DNA from: Pisolithus tinctorius
Taxonomy: Eukaryota > Basidiomycota > Agaricomycetes > Boletales > Pisolithaceae
NCBI GenBank assembly: GCA_024663395.1
Contig: JANFAH010000043.1
Location: 1 to 64,000 of the forward strand
DNA length: 64,000 bases
Direction: 5' to 3'
Position numbers and translations under genes: made by a program. Under the pieces are notes generated by a model that saw only the letters and a list, made by a program, of their open reading frames with translations, was not told the origin of the DNA and did not search any database. Positions 34,531 through 47,220 of this stretch are shown piece by piece. The stretch's first letter is position 1, and each line of letters starts with the position of its first letter.

Positions 34531-35654
34531 ATTGAACTACAGTTGGGGAGTGAGCTGTTACTGAACAAGTCGATCGTGCTTTGGGCAGTTTCGAACTCGA
34601 TCTGAATATCCATGATGTATCGATAGACGAATGTACTGTAAGTTAGAACCGTGTTGGAAATAATCCACAAAATGTACCCCCTCGGCATTCAAAATTAAAC
34701 TGACAGAAAAGTATTTTGGTCAAAAAAAAACTTTTCTCTTGTACAGATGTTGTGTAGTTTAAGTATTAGGATAATCTCAATTTACGGTGGGTGTAGTTCA
34801 CTAGAACATGGCCAGCGCCGCCGGCAGGCACCTTGTTTACCACGCCGCAGCACAGTCTCGACTGGTGGGTTTTGCCATGCGGAGTCAATTGACAGGCAGA
34901 TATGCAGATGTCGAAAAAAGCGTCTCAAATTTCGGGGTGCAGTGACCTTGTAAACAAGGTGACAAGGTGAAATGGGGACATATAACGATCTGATTGATCT
35001 CTTCGAAGATGAAACTTTCGGGTCACAGCCAAGTCGCGGTATGGAAAAACCCTTTATAGTGCTGATGCACTTGCCGGCAGCTCATGTGCATGACACACGA
35101 CCACCGATTCATTTATACAACACCGTAGGTTACTGGTTCTTGCTAGATTCTATTCATATCCTTGCTTGGGACCTTGTTTCTTGCTGATAGTTGTCTGATA
35201 CCTGGATAATGTGTAACAATAGCAAGATGCGAGAGCGAGTCCAGGTCTCTCGCAATGAAAGCCACGTAAATTATTAGCGACTCGATATCAATGGTAGGTG
35301 GACAACATTGGGCCACAGTACTCCGCAAATTGATCAAGAAACCTAGAAGATCGATGTTAGCCTGATTCTGTGTACTTTTTCGAAGTGTGCAAGCGCGATT
35401 GGTGGGTAGGTGAACACGAGGTAGTTGGGAACGATGAGATGTCTCCAGGTGATAACCCTAACTCTCAGTACGGGATTTCCACTCCAGAATAGTTGTGAGG
35501 AGCCAGTCCCTGTCGGGCTCAGGCCTAAGTACCTCCTCTAATTGGCTGAGAAAATCGTGCTCAAACGCATTGACCAAGCGAAGTTGACACACTCAAAACG
35601 AACATGACCAAGTTTCAAGCAGAGTCAGTCCCCCACAACCTCATATTGTGATAC
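34531..35654. other. Intergenic to the gypsy insertion, nothing recognised
   Basis: Only short open frames (for example 34972-35187). Its right edge is the target-site copy GATAC at 35650-35654. Confidence 0.4.
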
Positions 35655-35941
35655 TGTAATGCCGATAAGAAGTGTAGAACTTTTAACGGTGGCACAACAA
35701 GAAGGATTCTTCATCTACTCGGGTTTCCAGACAATAGTGTCTTATTTCGAGGTAGAAAAGAAGTCCCTGTACAGTACAATACATGGCCTATTTTATAGGG
35801 TAGAGACTTAAGGCACGAGGTATGTCAGAGTATCTGTATGGGCTAAGTAGGATCAGAGAATAAATGAGAAAAGTCACTGATCTGTCACAAAGAAACCAAC
35901 ATCTAACCATACAGTCGACAGCGTTGGACCAAACCCTTACA
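35655..35941 (-). repeat. Gypsy 3' LTR
   Basis: 287 bp, TG...CA. It differs from the LTR at 45120 at ten bases in seven dinucleotides, all TG/CA/CG exchanges. No indels. Confidence 0.95.
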
Positions 35942-35991
35942 TTCCCCCCTCCAGGGTACAAAGTACCCTTCCTTCGTGAAGTGCGTGCTTA

Positions 35992-38900
35992 CTAAGCAGC
36001 ACCACCGGCGTTTTCCGCATCGTCGCCCTGCTCCATCGTGTCATCCTCGCCTTCGGCATCAGCCACGCCATCGTACCCTTCCTCATATCCCTCCTCAAGA
36101 CCATCAATGGCAACGTCAACGCCTACCAAGTCGACCGTGACATTAGAGGGGTCATGAGCCAGATACCCAGTGGGATCAGTGAGTTCGCCGAAGGGTGGGA
36201 TCGCATCCAAGGTGGTGGTAGAGGAACTAGCGATGGGAGTAGGCAAGCGCGAGCGGGTGCATGTCTGGTGGCCTCCTCGGAATCTATTTGCCCTAGTGGT
36301 CTCCTGTCGCTTACTCGAGTTGGACTTCTCAGCACGACGATCCTCGAACGTTGAGGAACTAGGGCGGTTGCCCAGGGGCCCCCTAGTGTGACGATCGTCC
36401 TCTCTGCGACCACGGCAATCCTGGTACCCTCGTTGGAATCGCTCGCGTTGTCGCTTGAGCCGCTCTGCCGCATCCCAGAGCATACTATTGAGCGTCTCCA
36501 TCTCGGCACCGTTAAGTACTTGTCCTCCCTCCCTCTCTTCCTTACTACGCAGGTCCGCGTCCGTTCCCAAAACCTCCTTCTTAGTTGGAGCTGGGCCCGT
36601 GATGACTATATGAGCGTTATCTCCCGGCTCGTAGTATGCAAAGTGTGACCACGTGGTAGCATTGCGGTTGTAGGCCTCTCTAAACTGGAGGTATCCAGCC
36701 GGTACGTTGAGGGGGTCTCCTGTTTTACGACACAAGGCTTTATCGTATTGGAAGTAGGAGCAAACTTGCTCACGATGGGCCAGGACGCGATCCTCTGGGT
36801 TCCCTGATCTAGGGTCGCCCCAGATGATGAAGAAATCAGGGTTAGCCTGCTCAATTGAATTATCTCCATCAATGTCTGACATGTTATCCGCACAGTGTTG
36901 TCTCACGTCAGGTAAGGGGTTGATAGCTAGACTCTGGAGGTCGCTAACGATGTCGAGGAGTGTGCGGTGGAGTCTCTCTGCAGAGTCAGGGCTTAAGTCC
37001 CACGGTCTCGAGAGTCGGGATATCAAGGGGGGAGTATACGACCGATGAGCTTGCTTTTTCCAATGGTGAGAAGGGTTGTAGCTCCTGTAGCGAGATTGGG
37101 TGTGACACCAATGGTTATTTGAGTTTGGGCGTCTATTGCTGAATCTCTGGTGATAGCAACTTGGTGTATGACAGTAGTTGTGGCGGGTATAGGTCCTGTG
37201 CGGGCCAGTACGATGATTAGCACGAGGACCCGCGCAACGAGGATGAACTTGGGGCGAGTATGAGGGTTGACGAGGACGAGCGCGATGATCGGGAAGACAA
37301 GTGTGGCAGCGTGGACGAGGTTGAGTGCTGGTGTTGGCGTGGTGGTTTCGAGGTTGTGATGATTTGGCCAGAGGGGGATTCTGGTACGCGGGTTGAGTTC
37401 TACAATTGGGACATCAGCAGCTTAAATGGGCCCCACAGGTATGTGGTGCCAAGTGTCCTAAAAACACCTGGGGGTTGTCATCCGACAAACCCCCGTCGCC
37501 TGCGTCCTTCAATTTCTCAATCCCATCAACCCCAATGGCCTCAAAATAATCGGTAAGCGCTTTCAGGTGCGCGATCTCATCATATGGTAACCACGTTTGG
37601 TTGCCAGCTGTCCACTGGACCTCGAATGATGCCTCGGAATGGGTGCCACGGTGTCTTATTATTCGATCGACAGACCATTCACAGCTCGTTCCTCCAAACT
37701 CTGGGACCTGGTCGTCCATTCGGCCCGGGAATTTTCGGTCATCGTTAGGTATGTGCACTCTCAGTAGTGATGCATGGAACACATCATGAATACCCCTTTG
37801 CTTTAGATTATCGGGCAACACAATGCGATAAGAATTATTACCGAAGTCATCTGAGATGCGGTAAGGGCCAATAAACTTCAGTACTAATTTTCGTGACGTT
37901 CCCTTTGACAGGCTGATATTTTTCGTAGAGATGTATACAAGGTCTCCTATGGTGAATGGACATGCCTGGCGCTTTTTATTAGCGCCCACTGTCTGCTTTA
38001 TGTGTGCTTTGAGGATGGCGTCATGAGCATCCATCAAGGTGAGTTTCATCTTATTTGCGAACACTCGCACACTCGGGTACTCATCCTCCTTAGGGGCATC
38101 CCATATCATCCTGCGTGGCATCTGTCCTGTATTCAGGAAGAAAGGTGCGTATCCCATCGACTCCGACGTTGCGTTATTTATGGCAAATTCGATTGCAGGA
38201 ATCCTTGACATCCAGTCCCTTTGGTTTGGGCCAATGCAACATCTTAGCATTTGGCCAATCGTTCGGTTGGCATGCTCCATAGCGCCGTCCGTTTCTGGAT
38301 GGTAAGCACTTGACATCTTTTGTCGTATTCTGATTAGATCGTTAAGATGTTTCCAGAATGTACTTGTGAACAGGACGTTGCAATCGCTGATGATCGCCCG
38401 AGGTAGTCCATGGTGTTTATACACCTCAGCGAACATTAGTTCAGCGATCTCACAAGCAGTGTAGGTCGTTCTACTTGGTACGATATGTACCATGGACGTT
38501 AGCAGGTCTATGATCACGGTGATAGAGTCGTATTCCCCATCGCGATCCTTGGATTCCAGGAGTGGTCCAACAAAGTCAACCCCAATCGCTTCCCATGGTT
38601 TTGAGGGCACGGACAATGGGTTTAGTAGTCCAAACGGTTTGTGAGTAGGAGGTTTGCTTCACTGACATGTCCGGCATGACATGCAGAATGCGGTGATATC
38701 CTTCACCATGGATTCCCACCACAGGAATTCATGTATATACGATACTGTCTTTTTGGCGCCCAGGTGGGCTAGCAAGGAGTGGGCATGGTCAATGACTGTT
38801 TCCCTAAGCCGTTTCCCCTCTACTTCGATATCTGGTACGCAGATTACAGTGCAATCTGGGAGTTTTAAGCTAATGAAACCATCAGACGTGATCACGAAAT

Positions 38901-41900
38901 TCTTGAAAGCCTGTGGGTCGTTGATTATCCGCTTGAAGAACGGGTCGTTGTCATACTTATGTTGGGCAGCCTTAAGGACACCTTCGTTTCCTGGGTATAT
39001 GACTAGTGGGACTTTAGTTACTGTAGCGGCAGTGTCTCCTGTGTGCGACCCGTGTTGTTCCGTACTTGGCAATGCACGTGTCTTCTGCAACATGTCGGCA
39101 ATGTGTGTGTCACGTGCACTCGCAATAGGGGGATGTTCACTGTCCTTCCCCCCCTTCCTTCGTTCACCTGGGCCCAGAAGAACAAAGCGATCTTTGACCC
39201 ATCGAGCGAACTCGATGCCCGTTTCCGGTTGACCCATTTCCGCTGGGGGTGTAGGAGATCGACGACGTCGAGTAACCGCTCTCCTTGGGGCAGCTTGACC
39301 AGGTGCGCCCACCATGGCACTGCCCTTATCTTTCTCACTACTGATCACAGGCGGCCCTGGGATTTCCATCGCAGGTTCTCCCACATCTGCCGTTGGTGCA
39401 GATGTCGCTGTTGGAGGCCTCACGATTAACTTCACTCGACGCACTGGAGGTCCTGCCGTACGTTCGTCGGGAGCAACAGGCTGTCACTCACGCCCTCGCT
39501 CACTCTGGGTGCGGGATCTAGTGGAGATAGCCATCGCTTCAATACCAATGTATACTGGTGCACTGATGATTTGCTTATCCTTGTACACTTCCGCTGATTC
39601 CTCGACATCTAGGTCATAATGCAGGTATTCACTTGGCGTGCGGATCGTTCCAGGCATATCAAACTCGTACATCCTGGAGAGAGCATCGGGGAGGACATTC
39701 TCCACACCTGGTACATATTTGATATTGAAATCAAATTCTGCCAACTTTTCTAACCAGTGCGCCTGTCTTCCGGACAGGTCCTTTTGTTCTAACAGGTACG
39801 TCAGACTCTTGTGATCTGTCACCCATGTGAAACATGCTCCTTGCAGGATGTCGTGATGTCTCAACATCGTCTCAACTCCTGCGAGGAGTTCCTGCTCATG
39901 TACTGGGTAATTCCGCTGTGCTGAGGACATTTTTGCAGAATAGAAAGCAGCAACTTTTGCTGACTTCCAGTCCTCACCCTGCACGATCACACCACCTATG
40001 CCATTCCCACAGGCATCTGTCATTACCCAGATGGGTTCACGATCGGGTCCGTATTCCAATGGGATGCAACTGTGGCCCACACATGCAGCGACATATTGTT
40101 TCACAGTTTCGAATGCTTGCTGTTCAGTGAAGGTCCATTGAAATGGTCGCATCTCGGCGCTGGCCTCTGCTAATACTCCCAAAGGTACGTGGACTTTGTA
40201 AATGTCGTCAGCGAGGTATCTGACTGGTCCAACGAACCCTTTGCACAGCGTTCGATTGGTGGGGACCTTCCAGTTGAGGATCTGGTCGACCTTCTCTGGG
40301 TCCATTTGTATTCCATCATCGGTGACAATCTGGCCCAGAATCTTTACTTCGTCGCACAAGAACCAGAGTTTCTTTTCACTGAGGTAAAGTTTCTCTCTAG
40401 TGAGGATTTCAAGCACGATCTTAACATGCCGTATGTGATCTTCCAGTGTTTCTGAATAGATAATGATGTCATCCAGGTACACATCCATGAACGTTCCAAT
40501 ATATTCCCCAAATATATGGTTCATTAAAGCCTGGTAAGTCGCAGGCGCGTTACAGTCACCCTGCTGCACTACAAGGCTAACCATGTTCCCATCAGGGGTG
40601 GTCACCGCTGTCCGTTCGATGTGCTCAGGGACCACTCGGATTTGTTCGTACGCATCGGCCCCATCAATAATCGACCTGTATGGCTTCTTGGCTACACGCC
40701 GTAGGATGCCATCCATGTCAGGCATCGGGGACAATAGCTTACGTGTATTCTTGTTTCGCTCGCGCAGGTCGACCACCACACGAAGTCGTGGGGGGTTCCC
40801 TGCCTTAGGTATCAGCAACATAGGACAAGTGTTTCTGGCTGCTGTTAATTCCCAGCGACCGGTCTTCAGGTAGGCATTTTTCTTCTCCGCCCAGAGAGGT
40901 CGCAATGCTTCTGGACATCTAGATGGCCGCCAGGGATATATTTTCTTTTCATCAATCAATGGGATTTCGTGATTTATGACTCGGAACGGGGGAAGGGCCG
41001 TCGCTCCCACCTGGGAGCATAGGGGTTTTGCTAGCTCCTGTAGGTACTTTTTTGCTCGTTCTATACTTTCGTAATATATTTCGGTAGCACGTGATTCCAG
41101 GGTCGAAACTTGTTTGCCCCTCATCTCTGTCGGCCTTACACTTCCAATCACTACCCTTGGAGAATGCAAACCGACCATCACCTTGTGTTGGTACAGGAAC
41201 GGTGTCCCGAGGATCAGGTCATAGTTTTGGAGGTTCATCACATCAAAATGACGCTCACAGTCGATACCTTGGTATTGGAACCTCACCTTCATGCCAAAGT
41301 TTACCTTCGACCGCGAGCCTTGGACAGCCAGCTGTATGGTAAGTGGCTTTTCAAGTGGGACCCTTTTTACTCTCAATTGTTCAGCAAGTGTTATTGACAT
41401 AAAGTCTGCTAGCGATCCAGTGTCAATCAAAGCACGCGTGGGGTGGCCATTAATGTGCACCACCACCACTAGTGGTTTCGGTATCTTTCGCATGAAATCT
41501 TTGGTTATTGATGCATTTCTTTGCAGGGTCGTTCTGTCCTCAGTGCGGGCACTACTTCCCTTTACACGGATCGCATTACACGGTATGTCCCTTTCGGTAT
41601 CGCAGTGTACCTCTCCTGACCTGGGCATATGTCCGTCATACAACGAACTGATACCTATTTCGTCGTCCTCAAAAGGGTTGTGACTAACTAAAGTCATGCA
41701 CACTCGAAACACTTCCTTAGCGTGCCAGTGGACAACGTCGAAATCAGGAATCATGGTCCTGTTCGAGGGAAGTTCAAGTTGAATGCCTAGGTGGCAATCG
41801 GATACAAGGAAAGTCGCGTCATCTTTCCTATTACACATGAATCGATCTACGTTCCCCCCTTCCAGGATCTGGAGTGCGTGATCTCGAAGTCTGGCAACGA

Positions 41901-44900
41901 TTCGTTCCTCGATCAGATATCCCATCAAAGCCAGGATCCACTTCCTATCCCCCTCCAGACCTTGTATTTCCACCATGGTGAGGCCTAGGCCTTTGCCCTT
42001 CTGGATCCAATACCAGCGGTCAATTCGAAACGTCGGGTCCGTCAGTAGGTGGTTTTCGATCATAACTCTATCCTCTGGGCTCAACATGTCCCGTTTGCTT
42101 TCCACGATCATGTGTCGGCCGTCCTTCAAATCGTAAATGAGGAAACGAGTGTCCATATAGGTACGTAGAGAATCCGGATCATCCCCTGGGTAGCATATCC
42201 CTGATAATAGCTCCCTAGCACAATCTGCGAGTGGATCGCCAATTCTGGTTTCCAGCCGTTGATGTTCTCGTATCTGACTATTGGAGTAAGCGTATATTAT
42301 TGTCCCATCATCGGGAGTCTCGCTGCCGGTAGTGACCCCGTCGTTGGTACCATACTCGTCATCATCCGAGACGCTCTCCAGATCAGGGAAATCATCATCA
42401 GGTTCATCATTATCTTCTTGGACGCTAGGCCCTCTGGTCTGAATGAAATTCACAGATACTTCGTTGTCATTTTCGGTGGACCTAGCAAGATGTCGCTGGG
42501 ATTCGACGTCCCCGAAATCCATGTCCACCCCAAAGCTAGTAATACCTGGAGGTTTGCCGGACGAGGACACAGTACGTCTATCAGGGCAGTTCCTCGAGAA
42601 GTGTCCAGACTTATGACAGATGAAACAAAGTCCCTCCGCCTTATGGCACTCCTGCTCGTCTTTGCTTAGCTTAGGATTATCGCGTTTTTGTTTGTCTTGG
42701 TGTCTCGTGCATCGTCCCCTATTCTTGGAGGGTTCGGCAGGTACAGGATCTTTGGAATTTTCTTCACCCTTGTATCTCCTTTTGCGAGTGCGGTGTCGCC
42801 TATGCCTTGAGCTCTCTGGGTCCCCTGTCGAGATGGCCACACTCTCGACGGTGCATTTCTTACTTCGCCATCTTCGCAATCTATGGGCGTAGTCTCCGGT
42901 TATTGATTGCACTATTTCGAGGATTTCCACTGAAGCCACTACTTTCTTCAGATTCGAGACCTCAGGGTTCAGCTTTTCCTTCCACAGGTCGCACTGGAGC
43001 TCCTTTCGTAGCCCTGACCAGAACTTATGTACTTTGGTGTGTTCATTGGTCTCTCCAATCATGTTCCAGATCTCATTGAGCTCATACAGATAGTTTCTCA
43101 CTGTTTTAGAGTTTTGATAGCAAGATTGTAGTTTCTCCCGCTGACGCATTCGGAAATCAATGGGGAAACAGTAATTAAATAACTCCATAAAGAAGTCCGA
43201 TAATCTCCACTTGTAAGGGTCTCCAGACACCTTGTGCACATAAAACTCATGCGCTTTTCCTGTTAGGTAGTGCGACAGGATAAATGCGCGTTTCTTCGTT
43301 TCTACATGGCCATCCTCCACATACGCAGTTCCTTCGGTCACGAAGCGATGGAACGCGTGAGGGTTGTCCGACCCATCGTACTTCGTGGGTGGGATCGGCT
43401 TCAGCATCGTCTTATGCTGCGATCTGGACCTTTTCTTGGATTTATGCGATCGGTGACCTCGGCTCTTTCGCCGCTTGGACCTTCCTCGGTGTCGGTGCCC
43501 TCGCGACCTACTCGAACCAGTTGAGGATTTGCTGGCACTAGAAGAGCTGCTAGACGTGCTCGAAGTTTCATCCGAGCTTGAAAGCAATTTGTCATCACTC
43601 GAGGTGCTAGGGTCCGAGCTCGTATCATCACTCGAGGAACTAGTTCCAGACTCATTGCTCGAGCTATGGTCAGAGTGGCTGTCATCGGGGGATTTGCATC
43701 GACGAGAGTGCTTATATTTCTTCTTTGCCTTGCTGGTTCATTTCTCGTCCTTTTCGAGATGTTTAAATGCTAGTCCAATATAGCTTTTAGGATTAATCTG
43801 CTTCACAGGCTCCATCACCTTTGGAGTCCTTTGCCATTCACGTCATTTATGGTCTTGACGTACAACTCTATCCACCATATCCTTCACGGGATTGGGAGGA
43901 ATCCTGGACAGCTTTGGTGCGGTTTTCTTATCTTTAAACTTATGCCTTGACCTTTTCTTTTCTAAGGGTCATTCGGGGTGATCGTTAGCCAGACTCTGAG
44001 CGGCGTCTTCATCGTTTGACGCGGCTCCTTCCTTAACAGCTTTTTGCGAAGGCTCAGGCAGGTCGTCATTCCCCTCATATACCAGCTTATTCACAACGTT
44101 CCAGGATGCGAGAGCAGCGCGTTGTGCCTCTGGGTCCATCTCACCATCACTAAGGTCCAGGTCCCCCCAGTTCCTTGGGTCGGGTCCCTTCCCTTTGTGA
44201 TTTCCAGTAATTGGTGGCTCTTTGCCCTCCGTCATGGGGCTGTCGAGGTCATTCCTCATCAGGGACAGCGATCTTCTTCAGATCCTGTCCCGTTCTTCTG
44301 GGGTCAGTCGTCTTTTGGCCTTTCGGACGATGTCTCTCTGATCAGATCTCAGCATACTGTGAGCGCATCATTTGTGCGATCGTCTTCGCACTACTTCTGT
44401 CCAATCATCTTGCTCAACATTTACTTCGCTTGCAGGGAAGATGGAGTCACATCAGACGTCAACTGGTAGGTTCTCGCTTACTTCATGAGTCGGTACCCAT
44501 ACTCTAATGGTGCGAACCTTTCCAGTTTCCAGGGTTTTAGTATTACCGGGATTTACTGGTGAGTTGATTCTCGAGCCAGGAGACCTTGGTGAAGGGGGTC
44601 TCAGTTCGGGGCACTTCGGCGAGGTAATTCTCAAGCCTGGCTGAATGGGCAAGGTGTTTCTCAAGCCAAGGTACGTTGGTGAGCCAGCTCTCAAGCCTGG
44701 GTCCACTGGCGAGCTGATTCTCAAGCCAGGGGTGTTAATGGCCACTTCTTTGGGGTTCGGGCTTGGATCCCTCGAGCCTGTTCTTACCATGTCGCTATAA
44801 CTCCAGACGTTATCCGCAACGGGCCTTTCGATAGGGGTGGAGTATTGACTTCCTAGTGGAGTCAATTTTGGGAGTGGGGAGTTGTCGATGATGTCAGCAC

Positions 44901-44985
44901 CAGGCTGAGCCATCAGTGGACTGGGAGGTAATGATGATGCTCGAGCTCTCATAGCTCGGCGGGTAGAGGCACGGGTATCAACCAT
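35992..44985 (-). pseudogene. Gypsy Gag-Pol polyprotein, one ~3000-codon frame with nine TGA codons
   Basis: From MVDTRASTRRAMRARASS (44985) to the stop before 35992 every segment is in the same frame. Order: a proline-rich N-terminus with repeated PGLRISSP-like units; gag with FHRFVTEGTAYVEDG; zinc knuckle CFICHKSGHFSRNC (about 42620); protease ALIDTGSLADFM (about 41410); reverse transcriptase with YLDD (about 40470); RNase H from VMTDACGNGIGGVI (about 40010); integrase zinc region DHAHSLLAHLG...CMSCRTCQ (about 38790-38662); integrase core VDFVGPL, IISDCNVLF and YHPETDG; a chromodomain-like WTAGNQTWLPYDEI; then a 3' region with NRNATTWSHFAYYEPGDNAH. TGA codons begin at 44452, 44368, 44278, 43969, 43843, 43738, 39484, 38659 and 37414. 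No TAA, TAG or frameshift was seen. Confidence 0.95.
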
Positions 44986-45119
44986 TTTGTTTATTGAGTG
45001 TATGATACTTACTCTTGTCTTCACAGCGGATCAGTTCTGCGAATGATTGAGAAGGTATCTGGAGTTTTTTTTTGTTATTGTGTTTGAGGTAAGACCTTGA
45101 TTCTTGCAGGAAAAAAATA

Positions 45120-45406
45120 TGTAACACCAATAAGAAGTGTAGAACTTTTAACGGCAGCACAACAAGAAGGATTCTTCATCTACTCGGGTTTCCAGACAAT
45201 AGTGTCTTATTTCGAGGTAGAAAAGAAGTCCCTGTACAGTACAATACATGGCCTATTTTATAGGGTAGAGACTTAAGGCACGAGGTATGTCAGAGTATCT
45301 GTACGGGCTAAGTAGGATCAGAGAATAAATGAGAAAAGTCACTGATCTGTCACAAAGAAACCAACATCTAACCATATGGTCGACAGCGTCGGACCGAACC
45401 CTTACA
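45120..45406 (-). repeat. Gypsy 5' LTR
   Basis: 287 bp, TG...CA, bounded on the right by GATAC. As the 5' LTR of a minus-strand element it should hold the promoter; no TATA box was obvious. Confidence 0.95.
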
Positions 45407-45539
45407 GATACGCACGCGTCACGTAATGTAAGTCATGCTGGATAACCAAGTTATGCTCCGTTCACTGCGTAGCCCAGGCTATATGAACTTCATGGTAAGC
45501 CTCGAACATCTCGATCGAATGAAATCTGCTTGATAAGAG

Positions 45540-46130
45540 ACAATACATAATGTACTAAGCCAGGCATCCTAATAACCTGTCCGGATACACGGTACAACGC
45601 CGTGCTCAGCGCTATGGAATAATATAAATAAATGAGTTGTATACTCCGCCCTCCACCACCATGGACGATTATACGCTCCCGACACCATCACAATTACTTT
45701 CTCTCTCGTGAAGTTCTTCATATACAGCAGCACGCCCCTTTCATTCGACGTGAACTCCATCTAACCCGCGCAAAGGAAGATCCGTTACGACATGCAACGA
45801 AGGACGGCGATTTTCGTGATCGTCGCTGTATGTATAATGAAGAACCGGCTCACCTGCGTGTCCGTCCTCACGTGTCCATCCTAATTTCTTGTTCTTTCAC
45901 TAGACTCTGACGTCAACGCCATGAGTCCGATCACCGGGTTGGTCTGAATGAGGCCTGGATGGGTCAGAGATCACTGATGGATCTGGGGCCCCAGACGAGG
46001 CAAAGAGGGAGGGGAGGGCGAGAGCATGACACGTACCAAGCCAGCTACATCACTGGCGACGCCAGCCCACTGACTTCGGCATCAGATACAATTATGCCAG
46101 CTCTGGGCTTACACTATGCCCCACTCACAT
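45540..46130 (-). pseudogene. Membrane-protein gene relic, unit 1
   Basis: The 3' end resembles 51520-51700 and 58440-58600 (shared order and ATACAATGCC-like blocks). The stretch ACCAAGCCAGCTACATCACT near 46038 matches ACCAAGCCAACCACATCCTG at 59249. No continuous frame remains. Confidence 0.4.
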
Positions 46131-47000
46131 TCCGTGAGCCACCTAAAAGTCACCCTTTCCGTTCTATAGTACGTACTCACATCTTAAGACCCGGCTCTCG
46201 TGCTTGGCATACCTCGGTTGAGAACAAAATTGATAGAAATTGGGAGATCATCATTTCCTTGGTGATTGGAGGTGACGATGGTACTGAGTGGTGTGAAAAC
46301 CTTGTGCGTCTTTGGGGTGAGATCCGGATAAGAACTTCGAAAACGAAGAACGGCAGCCGTAGGGAAGACATTCTTGATTTGTGACTGTGAGAAGATGCGG
46401 ACCGAAAAACTGTGGAATCGTGTGAATGGATGGGCAAATATGAAAGGATGCTCACGTCAAAATGGCCAGCTTGCCCTCCGTAGACGCTCCCAGACGCCCC
46501 TACGTGTGACGTGGTTTATTCGAAGTCCTTGCCTGCTCGCCACGTGTTAGTATATGAATTATGATTTTACTCTTACATAGTTCTGCCGGCGAATCAACTA
46601 ACAATCCACTTGCATTGTTCCCGTTGTACCTACCATGTTAGCCCCCAGACAGAGAAAACAAAGACTACGTAGAAATAAGCTGGCGAAGATGGCCCTACGG
46701 CAGCCAGTGCGGAGTACACTCCTTGATTACCTAAAACATATTCTTCTCTTTCCTGCTGGACAGGTCATCGTCGATGGCGCAGACGCTTCTGTTTGACCGC
46801 AGTCGCTATCATACTTCTACCTTGGCGCAATTTCCTTGGTTGAATGAGTTGCCAACAGCGTCTTCTTGACGTATTGGTGGCCTCCCCGTGGGGCATGAAC
46901 ATTGTATCCGGAGATATGGGGTGAACGGCATCCGCATTGGTCCCTGTTTCCTTTAGTGACGTACCATACCATCTCCTCCGCCTCATCTCTATTATATGCG
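46131..47000. other. Unit-specific sequence, nothing recognised
   Basis: It has no counterpart that I can see in the other units and no recognised gene. A 138-codon minus-strand frame (46765-47181) mostly overlaps the conserved upstream element and is probably not coding. Confidence 0.4.
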
Positions 47001-47067
47001 TGGTAAACAAGCCGAAAAACAAGCAGACGATCAGTTCGATGAGTGGGAGGCCGCGTTCAACGCCTGG

Positions 47068-47220
47068 GCCATTATATATCAAGAACCTGCGCAGTCGCCC
47101 TCTCAAGGGGTCTACCGGTACGAACGGTGTGTCGCGTTCACATTCTTGGTGGTGGGGTCCCCACTGGAGGATCTCGCGCATGGGCGAGATGGGTCAAGAG
47201 CGGGGTTGAGAGTGCTGTGA
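47068..47220 (-). promoter_or_regulatory. Conserved TATA-containing upstream element of the membrane-gene family
   Basis: The same ~150-bp stretch occurs at about 33150-33240, 47068-47220, 53055-53210 and 59995-60150, always upstream of a minus-strand membrane-gene copy or its relic. Three copies keep TATATAA(T/C) on the minus strand (33153, 47071, 59997). The rest includes AAGAACCTGCG and a GGTCTAC(T/C)GGTAC block. I infer a promoter with 5' region; it could instead be a conserved exon. Confidence 0.4.

Larger units (their letters stand above)
33030..35654. repeat. Tandem unit 0 (partial)
   Basis: It holds the first copies of elements repeated downstream: the membrane-gene upstream element with TTATATAT (about 33153), a stretch near 33330-33420 matching 47340-47410 and 60245-60310, and the first zinc-finger gene. 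The gypsy element interrupts it at 35654. Confidence 0.65.
35655..45406 (-). mobile_element. Complete Ty3/gypsy (chromovirus-like) LTR retrotransposon
   Basis: The two ends are 287-bp direct repeats starting TGTAA and ending TTACA, flanked by the 5-bp duplication GATAC (35650-35654 and 45407-45411). The element is 9752 bp long and reads on the minus strand. A polypurine tract (GGAGGGGGGAA in minus sense, 35942-35952) sits against the downstream LTR. Between the LTRs lies one long frame with gag, protease, reverse transcriptase, RNase H, integrase with a chromodomain-like end, and an extra C-terminal region. I could not assign the tRNA primer site next to the LTR at 45120. Confidence 0.95.

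Noticed and set aside
39834..43783. Many plus-strand open frames of 80-140 codons across 39.0-43.8 kb
   Set aside because: They are antisense shadows of the gypsy polyprotein.
35992..44985. TGA codons as programmed readthrough or recoding in the gypsy polyprotein
   Set aside because: The same TGA excess occurs in the Helitron and in cellular pseudogenes, two of which have CGA in a paralogue, and the LTR pair shows the same CpG decay. Mutation explains all of it.
45959..46384. Plus-strand frame of 141 codons
   Set aside because: Its first part is antisense to a membrane-gene relic and has no recognised motif.
46765..47181. Minus-strand frame of 138 codons
   Set aside because: Its 5' part is the repeated upstream element, whose other copies (33.2, 53.1, 60.0 kb) do not keep the frame.
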